Shown here in pieces: positions 7,704 to 12,449 of a DNA stretch of 12,449 bases. The stretch comes from an uncultured Kangiella sp. (GTDB taxonomy: Bacteria > Pseudomonadota > Gammaproteobacteria > Enterobacterales > DSM-103792). Made by a program: the position numbers and the translations under genes. The notes beneath the pieces were generated by a model. That model was not told where the DNA came from, did no database searches, and was given only the letters and a program-made list of their open reading frames with translations. The stretch covers positions 1-12,449 of the forward strand of contig CAMLNB010000100.1 of the NCBI GenBank assembly GCA_946481205.1, given 5' to 3'. How positions within the stretch are numbered: the stretch's first letter is position 1; every line of letters begins with the position of its first letter.

Positions 7704-7731
7704 GGGATCGGTGTCATGGGGTCAGCGTCAT
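7696..7731 (-). repeat. 14-bp tandem repeat spanning the glnE start codon
   Basis: Read on the minus strand, three units beginning ATGAC follow each other at exact 14-base intervals: ATGACGCTGACCCC (7731-7718), ATGACACCGATCCC (7717-7704) and the first eight bases of glnE, ATGACACC (7703-7696). The first two units differ at three positions. The pattern looks like slippage duplication of the glnE start region. Confidence 0.85.
7700..7731 (-). promoter_or_regulatory. Two tandem five-codon upstream reading frames coupled to glnE
   Basis: The ATG at 7729-7731 opens a frame encoding MTLTP that stops at TGA 7714-7716. That TGA overlaps the ATG at 7715-7717, which opens MTPIP stopping at TGA 7700-7702; that TGA in turn overlaps the glnE ATG at 7701-7703. 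Each junction is an ATGA. A ribosome could pass by termination and re-initiation from one to the next, which would explain how glnE is translated without a visible Shine-Dalgarno sequence. The geometry is seen directly; translation of the mini frames is inference. Confidence 0.5.
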
Positions 7732-7767
7732 TGCAGGCAGGCGTCACTACCGTTGGATACAAAGCTG

Positions 7768-7776
7768 ATCATAGCA
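7768..7776 (-). promoter_or_regulatory. Probable extended -10 promoter for glnE
   Basis: On the minus strand this reads TGCTATGAT, a five-of-six match to TATAAT (7768-7773) with the TGn extension at 7774-7776. No convincing -35 hexamer is visible 16-18 bases upstream. Initiation near 7761 would give glnE a leader of about 58 bases that includes both mini reading frames. Confidence 0.5.
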
Positions 7777-7780
7777 GTGC

Positions 7781-7809
7781 TTGCGTCCGCGCCGGTCTTT
7801 CCCTTTAAT
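7781..7809 (+). promoter_or_regulatory. Probable sigma-70 promoter for lemA
   Basis: TTGCGT at 7781-7786 and TTTAAT at 7804-7809 are separated by exactly 17 bases, a good sigma-70 arrangement with moderate hexamer matches. Initiation near 7816 leaves about 65 bases before the lemA ATG. The element is back to back with the glnE -10 element, with only four bases between them. Confidence 0.45.
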
Positions 7810-7880
7810 GCGGGGCATTCGTCCCGTCGAGGACGTGTCTGGTGGCTGGCTCAGGAACAGCCTCTGAAGGAGAGTGCTAC

Positions 7881-8468
7881 ATGACGACCTGGATTGTGCT
7901 TGGCATTATCGCCATCGTGGTGGTGTGGGCGATCAGCATCTACAACAGCCTGGTGGCGTTGCGGAACCGGTTCAAGAACAGCTACGCCCAAATCGACGTG
8001 CAGCTGAATCGCCGTTACGACCTGATCCCGAATCTGGTCGAAACCGCCAAAGCCTATCTGAAGCACGAGCGGGAAACGCTGGAGGCGGTCATCGCTGCCC
8101 GCAACAGCGCCATGACGGCCAGCAAGGCCGCTGCCGCCCATCCGGAAGACGCGGCTGCGGTGCAAGGTGTTATGCAGGCTGAAGGCGCGCTGACCGGCGC
8201 GCTGGGCAAATTCTTTGCGCTGGCCGAATCCTATCCGGATCTGAAAGCCAACACCTCGATGAACCAAGTGATGGAAGAACTGGCGACCACCGAAAACAAA
8301 GTCGCATTCGCCCGCCAGGCGTTCAACGATGCGGTGATGGCCTACAACACCTATCGCGAGCAGTTCCCGAAAAATATTGTCGCCAACAATTTTGGCTTCA
8401 AGGAAGCGGCGCTGTTCGAAGTCGATAACCCGGAAGTGCGGCAAGCGGTGCGGGTGTCGTTCAACTGA
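7881..8468 (+). CDS. lemA: LemA family protein
   Basis: LemA proteins are inner-membrane proteins with one N-terminal transmembrane helix and a four-helix domain outside; their molecular role is unsettled, and they are repeatedly encoded beside M48 peptidases and TPM-domain proteins. This 195-residue member has a helix at about residues 4-20, then the hallmark stretch VALRNRFKNSYAQIDVQLNRRYDLIPNLVETAKAY (25-59), a coiled helical middle, ENKVAFARQAFNDAVMAYNTY (138-158) and the family ending FPKNIVANNFGF (162-173). Length is typical. I chose ATG 7881 because AAGGAG (7867-7872) lies eight bases before it and the family N-terminus starts here; an in-frame GTG at 7842 would add 13 residues unlike the family. 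It is 71 bases upstream of the peptidase gene and probably co-transcribed with it from the promoter at 7781-7809. Confidence 0.95.
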   Translation: MTTWIVLGIIAIVVVWAISIYNSLVALRNRFKNSYAQIDVQLNRRYDLIPNLVETAKAYLKHERETLEAVIAARNSAMTASKAAAAHPEDAAAVQGVMQAEGALTGALGKFFALAESYPDLKANTSMNQVMEELATTENKVAFARQAFNDAVMAYNTYREQFPKNIVANNFGFKEAALFEVDNPEVRQAVRVSFN

Positions 8469-8477
8469 GTGCGCGAA

Positions 8478-8505
8478 TCCGACTGCGCCATGGCGCAGTC
8501 GGATA
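8478..8505. repeat. Perfect 28-bp palindrome between lemA and the M48 peptidase gene
   Basis: Each 14-base half is the exact reverse complement of the other; the left half reads ATCCGACTGCGCCA and the centre is CATG. It starts 10 bases after the lemA stop. As RNA it could form a GC-rich hairpin with a tiny loop, but no T-run follows, so it is not a classical terminator. Possible roles are an mRNA processing or stability element that sets the lemA-to-peptidase ratio, a rho-dependent attenuator, or a protein-binding site. Confidence 0.8.
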
Positions 8506-8539
8506 GGGTGTTCCTACTCTTCGGGTGAGTTCCACGCGG

Positions 8540-10477
8540 ATGGATTTTTTCGGTCGGCAGGATTGGGCGCGGCGACGCACGAAGTGGCTGGTGCTGTACT
8601 TCGTGCTGGCGGTGATTTTGATCGTCGTCGCGGTCAATGCCGCGGCATATTTCGCGTTCCGGGTTTCCGGTGTCACGATGCTGGCGCCGCTGGACTGGTT
8701 GAAAAGTTCAGCGTTCGGCTGGCTGTCGCTGATCACGGTAGTGGTGATTGCCCTGGGCAGCGCACTGAAAATGGCCCAGCTGTCCGGTGGCGGCAAAGCG
8801 GTGGCTGACATGGTCGGCGCGCGCCGGGTGCTGCCGGAAACCAGCGACCCGCTCGAGCGGCGCCTGATCAACGTGGTCGAGGAAATGGCGATTGCCTCCG
8901 GTACGCCAATGCCGCGCCTGTACGTGATGGACGAAGAGCAGGGCATCAACGCCTTTGTCGCCGGGTTGAAAGCCGAAGAAACGGTGCTGGTGGTGACGCG
9001 TGGCTGTCTGGAACAGCTAAACCGCCAGGAACTGCAGGGCGTCATCGGCCACGAATACAGCCATATCATGCATGCCGACATGCGGCTCAACGTCAAACTG
9101 ATGGGCGTGCTGGCCGGCATTCTGCTGCTCGGCCAGTTTGGCGAGTTTCTGCTGCGCAGCTTGCGCCATGTCCGTGGCGGCGGTTCCAAGAAAGACAGCG
9201 GCAATCTGGTGCTGGCCGTGATGATCCTGGCGATTGCGCTGCTGGTGATTGGCTACGTTGGTTTGTTCTTCGGCCGGCTGATCAAAGCGGCGATTTCCCG
9301 CCAGCGGGAATTTCTTGCCGATGCCAGCGCCGTGCAATACACCCGTGACAACGGCGGTATTGCCGGCGCGCTGACCAAGATCAAACTGGCCAGCCAGCAG
9401 TCGCTGCTGCAGAACGTGCATGCCGAAGAAATGAGCCATATGTGTTTTGGCGAATCGGTCAAAGTGGCGATGTCGGGCATGTTGTCGACCCACCCGCCGC
9501 TCGATGATCGGATCTCGGCGCTCGGCTTTACGCCAGCGGTGATGCAGCGTCGGATACAAGCGACGCAAACGGCCGAAGCGATCGCACCGACCGCGATGCC
9601 GGACAGCGAGGCGTTGCCGGTGGCGGGATTCAGCGCCGGTGCCAATGCCACCCGCCACGTTGCTACCGCACCAGCGCCGAGTGCAGCGCGCGCCGCAGTT
9701 GCCAGCGTCGGTACGGTGACGCCGGCTCATCTCGATTACGCGCATCAATTGCTCGAACAACTGCCGCCGGCGCTGCGCGAAGCGGCACATGATCGCAGCC
9801 AAGTCGGCGCGTTGATGCTGGCCGTGCTGATCACCGAAAGCGCCGGCCAGCAAGCACCGGCACTGGCTGCCGTGCAGGACAAGCTGGGCCAAGCCGAGCG
9901 CAATCGCGTGGTCTGGCTGTTGCCGGCAGCGCAATCCCTGCCAGCCGATGCGCGTCTGGCACTGGTCACCAGCGCCCGTCCGGCATTGGAAATGCTGACT
10001 GTGGAGCAGCGGCAGCTGCTGATCGCCGCGCTATTGGCGGTTGCCAAGGTCGACCAGACCATCACGCCATTTGAGTACGTGCTGACGGCCTTGCTGCGCC
10101 ATTGGCTGACCCCCGCAACAACCGAACGCCATGAGCGCATCAGCCGGTTTGCCCAAGTGAGCAATGAGCTGGCGCTGGTGTTGGGGCTGGTCGCGCAGGC
10201 CTCCGGCAGTCGTGAGCACGAGATCAGCACTCACTACCGGCAAGCGATCAGTAGTTTCGGCGTCACAGTCAGTGAATTGCCGCGGGCATTCGACGCGGTC
10301 AAGCTGGACCAGGCGCTGACAACACTGGATCGGCTGACGCCACTGCTGAAGAAACCGCTGCTGAGCACCTTGGCCGAGTTGGTCTTGGCCGATCAGGAAG
10401 TCACCGCCCGCGAACGGGAATTGCTGCGGGTCATTGCCGAACGGCTGAACTGCCCCATGCCGCCGTTGCTGGTGTGA
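8540..10477 (+). CDS. Membrane-bound M48 family metallopeptidase with C-terminal extension
   Basis: This is a zinc endopeptidase of the HtpX/Ste24 family, likely acting at the inner membrane on damaged or misfolded membrane proteins. The 645-residue product has transmembrane segments at about 16-40, 58-76, 184-204 and 223-245. The zinc motif GHEYSH (170-175) supplies H171, E172 and H175; the third ligand is E257 in SRQREFLADASAVQYTR. STHPPLDDRI at 316-325 is the usual end of the peptidase domain. HtpX itself stops near 290 residues; here some 300 more follow. That region has a variable Ala/Thr-rich linker (about 335-400) and a helical part whose segments around AALLAVAKVDQTITPFE and LVLADQEVTARERELLRVIA resemble TerB-like domains. 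I chose ATG 8540 because the family begins MDFF; an in-frame GTG at 8525 would add five residues. The pairing with lemA is a known recurrent neighbourhood. Substrates are unknown. Confidence 0.92.
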   Translation: MDFFGRQDWARRRTKWLVLYFVLAVILIVVAVNAAAYFAFRVSGVTMLAPLDWLKSSAFGWLSLITVVVIALGSALKMAQLSGGGKAVADMVGARRVLPETSDPLERRLINVVEEMAIASGTPMPRLYVMDEEQGINAFVAGLKAEETVLVVTRGCLEQLNRQELQGVIGHEYSHIMHADMRLNVKLMGVLAGILLLGQFGEFLLRSLRHVRGGGSKKDSGNLVLAVMILAIALLVIGYVGLFFGRLIKAAISRQREFLADASAVQYTRDNGGIAGALTKIKLASQQSLLQNVHAEEMSHMCFGESVKVAMSGMLSTHPPLDDRISALGFTPAVMQRRIQATQTAEAIAPTAMPDSEALPVAGFSAGANATRHVATAPAPSAARAAVASVGTVTPAHLDYAHQLLEQLPPALREAAHDRSQVGALMLAVLITESAGQQAPALAAVQDKLGQAERNRVVWLLPAAQSLPADARLALVTSARPALEMLTVEQRQLLIAALLAVAKVDQTITPFEYVLTALLRHWLTPATTERHERISRFAQVSNELALVLGLVAQASGSREHEISTHYRQAISSFGVTVSELPRAFDAVKLDQALTTLDRLTPLLKKPLLSTLAELVLADQEVTARERELLRVIAERLNCPMPPLLV

Positions 10478-10506
10478 GCGAGCGGGAATCTTTGTTGAAA
10501 TCCGCG

Positions 10507-10530
10507 GGCGCCGGCTTGCCAGCCGACGCC
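10507..10530 (+). repeat. Imperfect hairpin between the peptidase gene and the small exported protein gene
   Basis: GGCGCCGGCT (10507-10516) and AGCCGACGCC (10521-10530) pair with one mismatch around a TGCC loop. No T-run follows, so it is not an obvious intrinsic terminator. In the 101-base gap before the next start it could reduce read-through or protect mRNA. I see no confident promoter in this gap. Confidence 0.45.
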
Positions 10531-10578
10531 GCTGCGCTCACACTTTCCCGGCCCCGATTTCAGGGAGGAGGCAATAAC

Positions 10579-10899
10579 ATGAAAGCAGTGTGGATTATCA
10601 GTGCCTTGGTTATGGCCGGCGCCGCGCAAGCCGACGTGACCGTCTGCAAAATGGGTGACACGGTGCGCAAGGTCGCAGTTGTGCACATGGACAACGATCC
10701 GAGCAAAGCGTGCGATGTCCAGTACAGCAAAGACACCGAGCAACCGGGTGAGCCGGCCAAGACGCTGTGGCATTACAACGTCGAAGTCGATCAGTGCGCC
10801 GTCAAGGCACAAGGCTTGATCGACAAGCTCGCTGGCATGGGCTGGAGCTGCGCCAAAGAAGGTGCAGAAGCAGCGCCGGAAGCCACCACAACCAACTGA
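10579..10899 (+). CDS. Small exported four-cysteine protein of unknown function
   Basis: The 106-residue product starts with a Sec signal peptide: Lys2, a hydrophobic core (residues 3-14) and a probable signal peptidase I site after AQA (residues 16-18), leaving a mature protein of about 88 residues. There is no lipobox, so it should be periplasmic or released. The mature part has four cysteines (C23, C45, C73, C91), enough for two disulfides, and the pattern TVCKMGDTVRKV, ACDVQYSKD, LWHYNVEVDQC and GMGWSC. It resembles conserved hypothetical gammaproteobacterial periplasmic proteins with an LW-C-WxC pattern, but I know no function. The tail (92-106) is rich in Ala, Glu and Thr and probably disordered. 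ATG 10579 is preceded by AGGGAGGAGG (10562-10571), a very strong ribosome site, which overrides a GTG at 10474 overlapping the peptidase stop. It is the last plus-strand gene before the terminator at 10957-10994. Confidence 0.82.
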   Translation: MKAVWIISALVMAGAAQADVTVCKMGDTVRKVAVVHMDNDPSKACDVQYSKDTEQPGEPAKTLWHYNVEVDQCAVKAQGLIDKLAGMGWSCAKEGAEAAPEATTTN

Positions 10900-10925
10900 G
10901 TTGTGCCGATCGTAAGACCGGTGTG

Positions 10926-10959
10926 GTGCAAGGTACGTTGTGCAATGTAAGAAGTGCAA
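10926..10959 (+). repeat. Three GTGCAA motifs at exact 14-bp spacing
   Basis: GTGCAA begins at 10926, 10940 and 10954, a regular 14-base period. The intervening bases of the first two units are partly alike (10 of 14 identical overall). The third unit runs into the terminator stem. This may be a degenerate tandem duplication or chance. Confidence 0.45.
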
Positions 10960-10994
10960 AAACAAACGCCCCGTATTCGGGGCGTTTGTTTTTG
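10957..10994. terminator. Strong bidirectional intrinsic terminator
   Basis: The arms CAAAAACAAACGCCCCG (10957-10973) and CGGGGCGTTTGTTTTTG (10978-10994) are perfect reverse complements, 17 bp, around a TATT loop. The GC-rich core is flanked by an A-run on one side and a T-run on the other, so the hairpin is followed by U residues in either transcript. It lies between two converging genes and should terminate both. Confidence 0.93.
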
Positions 10995-11005
10995 TTGCGC
11001 GGTGA

Positions 11006-12043
11006 TCAATTATTGGGTGCTTTCGCGCTGGAACCGCGCACCAGCAGCTCCGGAATAAAGCTGCGGCTGGTGACGCCTTCTTTGGCATCTTCCGCTGCGT
11101 GCTGGCGGATGCGGCCGATCAGCATCGAGGTGGCCTGCTGCGCGATCATCCGGTTGGGCTGATGCGCCGTGGTCAGCTGCGGCCAGGTTTGCCGCGAGAA
11201 CGGCGAATCCTCGAAACCGACAATCGACAGCTGCTCCGGCACCGCGATGCCCATTTGTCGGGCGGCGAACAGGGCGCCGGCGGCCATTTCGTCGTTGCTG
11301 GCGAAAATCGCGGTGGGTTTGTCTTTGCGGGCCAACAATTTCTTGGCGCCTTCGACGCCGGAATCGAAGCTGTACTCGCCTTCAACGACGAAACGCGGAT
11401 CGACTTTCAGCTGGTGATCGGTCAGTGCGGCTTTGTAGCCGTTCAAACGCTCGATGGTCGAGCGATGCTCCATGCCGCCGCAAAGAAAACCGACTCGGCG
11501 ATGGCCTTGCTCGATCAGATGCTCGGTGATCGCATGCGCTGCCGAATGGTCGTCAACAAAGACACAGCTGCTGGCGTATTTGCCGCGCTCGACGCCGGAA
11601 ATGATCCGGACAAATTTCACGTCGTTGGCATCGAGCAGTTTGATCAGCTCGGGCATTTCCGAGAACGGTGGCGTCAGCAACAAGCCGGCCACGCGAGTCT
11701 GATTGACCATCGCCAGCAGCTCGGTGCCGATATCCGGTGAGCGATGGCTGCACGGGTGAATCAGCAGTTCATAACCCTGACGCCGGCATTCGGCCAGCAT
11801 GCCGTTCTGCATGTCGATCACGTAATAGGCGTTCGGGTTGTCGTAGACAAAACCGATGGTGTAGGAGCGGGTGCCGGCCAAATTGCGCGCCGCCAGATTG
11901 GGCTGGTAGTTCAGCGCTTTCATCGCGGCCTGCACTTTGTCGAGCGTGGCCTGTTTGACCGAAGGTTCGTTGTTGATGACCCGGGAGACCGTTTTCATCG
12001 ATACGCCGGCGTGGGCGGCAACGTCATTGATGGTGGCAGCCAT
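11006..12043 (-). CDS. LacI family transcriptional regulator
   Basis: This 345-residue DNA-binding repressor probably responds to a sugar. The N-terminal helix-turn-helix ATINDVAAHAGVSMKTVSRVIN (3-24) is classical LacI, and LNYQPNLAARNLA (44-56) is the hinge helix that enters the minor groove. The rest is a periplasmic-binding-protein-like ligand and dimerisation domain: IGFVYDNPNAYYVIDMQNGM (63-82), GHRRVGFLCG, FASNDEMAAGALFAARQMG and VGFEDSPFSRQTWPQLTTAHQP. I chose ATG 12041-12043 because it gives the standard family N-terminus and has AGGA six bases before it; the frame stays open upstream to 12253 but encodes nothing LacI-like there. The gene ends 11 bases from the shared terminator. The regulon is likely local: an operator-like palindrome lies 158 bases upstream, between this gene and a divergent reading frame. 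The effector sugar cannot be read from the sequence. Confidence 0.94.
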   Translation of the reverse strand: MAATINDVAAHAGVSMKTVSRVINNEPSVKQATLDKVQAAMKALNYQPNLAARNLAGTRSYTIGFVYDNPNAYYVIDMQNGMLAECRRQGYELLIHPCSHRSPDIGTELLAMVNQTRVAGLLLTPPFSEMPELIKLLDANDVKFVRIISGVERGKYASSCVFVDDHSAAHAITEHLIEQGHRRVGFLCGGMEHRSTIERLNGYKAALTDHQLKVDPRFVVEGEYSFDSGVEGAKKLLARKDKPTAIFASNDEMAAGALFAARQMGIAVPEQLSIVGFEDSPFSRQTWPQLTTAHQPNRMIAQQATSMLIGRIRQHAAEDAKEGVTSRSFIPELLVRGSSAKAPNN

Positions 12044-12083
12044 GAATCGTCCTGACAGGTGCCCGGTGCTGCGGGAAAGCCAG

Positions 12084-12099
12084 CCGACCTGAGGGTCGG
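12084..12099 (-). repeat. Short hairpin in the lacI-type gene leader
   Basis: CCGACC (12084-12089) and GGTCGG (12094-12099) are perfect inverted repeats around a four-base loop. It lies 40 bases upstream of the regulator ATG, probably in its 5' leader or promoter region. It is short and may be chance; it could also be a weak protein site. Confidence 0.3.
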
Positions 12100-12201
12100 T
12101 AACACGCCGGGCGGAGGCGGTGGTCGCCAGTGTACCCGGCAGCGGGCCGCGATACGAAATCGGCGCTGGCCTGATGTCTTGCATTGGGGTGGGATTCAAT
12201 T

Positions 12202-12215
12202 TGACAGCGCTGTCA
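12202..12215. promoter_or_regulatory. LacI-type operator (14-bp perfect palindrome)
   Basis: TGACAGCGCTGTCA is perfectly self-complementary with a central CG, the design expected for LacI-family operators, where a hinge helix inserts at a central CpG. It lies in the gap between the regulator gene (158 bases away) and the divergent reading frame at 12332 (116 bases away). TTGACA at 12201-12206, a consensus -35 hexamer on the plus strand, overlaps its left half, so binding would block that promoter; the matching -10 (around CACAGT, 12224-12229) is weak. It probably mediates both autoregulation and control of the divergent gene. Confidence 0.7.
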
Positions 12216-12331
12216 TTTTGGCGCACAGTCGAGCTCATTGCTCGTTTCCCCATCGGTTTCCGCCGTGATTTTCCCGCTTGCCCTGTTACTGGCAGCCGGC
12301 AATCCGCGCGGAATGTGCAAGCGGAGTGCTC

Positions 12332-12449
12332 ATGCTGACCGCCAATGTGTCGAACCCCGGCCCGGCTGCCCGGCGGGTGCGAACCAGCGCCGCGCTGCGG
12401 GTACCGCGATCGCCATCGGCGATGACGGCGGCCGTGCTGCCAGTGCCAG
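12332..12449 (+). CDS. Possible start of a divergent gene (3' end outside the window)
   Basis: ATG at 12332-12334 opens a frame that stays open to the window edge, giving 39 residues beginning MLTANVSNPGPAARRVR. GGAG at 12323-12326 lies five bases before the ATG, a good ribosome site. Third codon positions are mostly G or C, as in the other genes. I do not recognise the product: the visible part is rich in Ala, Pro and Arg, with no signal peptide or domain motif. Its place downstream of the operator, divergent from a LacI-family regulator, is where a sugar transporter, kinase or glycosidase gene would be expected, but the sequence does not show one. Most of it could equally be a chance open frame in GC-rich DNA. 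Confidence 0.35.
   Translation, partial: MLTANVSNPGPAARRVRTSAALRVPRSPSAMTAAVLPVP

Noticed and set aside
6603..7808. 401-residue open frame on the plus strand opposite glnE
   Set aside because: It is antisense to a full-length GlnE with intact motifs; the composition (rich in Gln, Ala, Ile, His) is the usual reverse-frame shadow and no domain is recognisable.
7842..7880. GTG start 13 codons upstream of lemA
   Set aside because: AAGGAG lies eight bases before ATG 7881, and the extra residues do not fit the family N-terminus.
8478..8520. Intrinsic terminator after lemA
   Set aside because: The hairpin is strong but no T-run follows, and the peptidase gene downstream is its usual operon partner.
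8461..9204. 247-residue open frame on the minus strand opposite the M48 gene start
   Set aside because: Rich in Ser, Arg and Pro, reverse complement of membrane-helix codons; it runs through the 28-bp palindrome and has no support.
9017..9934. 305-residue open frame on the minus strand opposite the M48 peptidase gene
   Set aside because: Antisense shadow of a clearly coding, motif-bearing gene; rich in Arg, Gln and His with no recognisable fold.
10474..10578. GTG start overlapping the peptidase stop for the small exported protein
   Set aside because: It would put 35 residues before a clear signal peptide, while ATG 10579 has a much stronger ribosome site.
12044..12253. 70-residue N-terminal extension of the LacI-family regulator
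   Set aside because: LacI proteins begin at the helix-turn-helix; the extension reads through the operator region and looks non-coding.

Overview
The window reads as chromosomal DNA of a Gram-negative gammaproteobacterium. The evidence is an LPS inner-core operon (waaF, waaP, waaG), a full-length bifunctional GlnE and an envelope-stress-type lemA/M48 pair. I cannot name the genus. Coding density is high and most genes look close to 60% G+C. The exception is the first, truncated gene, which counts at about 46% over positions 61-240.

Layout. (1) Positions 1-1526, plus strand: the 3' part of a glycerol-3-phosphate cytidylyltransferase (TagD type), overlapping by 4 bases a CDP-glycerol glycerophosphotransferase of the TagB/TagF type. 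Together they would make CDP-glycerol and transfer glycerol phosphate to a surface glycan. (2) Positions 1513-4732, minus strand: a tight operon of a 59-residue CHCC zinc-ribbon protein, waaF, waaP and waaG, which builds and phosphorylates the LPS inner core. It has its own extended -10 promoter at 4771-4779, and its last gene overlaps the glycerophosphotransferase tail to tail. (3) Positions 4800-7703, minus strand: glnE, which controls glutamine synthetase activity. Its start is preceded by two tandem five-codon reading frames, each ending in the ATGA that opens the next frame. (4) Positions 7781-10899, plus strand: lemA, a membrane M48 metallopeptidase with a long C-terminal extension, and a small exported protein with four cysteines, ending at a strong bidirectional terminator. 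(5) Positions 11006-12449: a LacI-family repressor on the minus strand. Upstream of it is a 288-base control region with a perfect 14-bp operator-like palindrome, then the start of a possible divergent gene running off the window.

Most of the window is recognisable core genome. The parts that merit attention are the teichoic-acid-type gene pair beside the LPS core operon, the start-stop relay in front of glnE, the closely packed divergent glnE/lemA promoters, a perfect 28-bp palindrome between lemA and the peptidase gene, and the LacI operator. I see no rRNA, tRNA, CRISPR array, transposase or phage gene.
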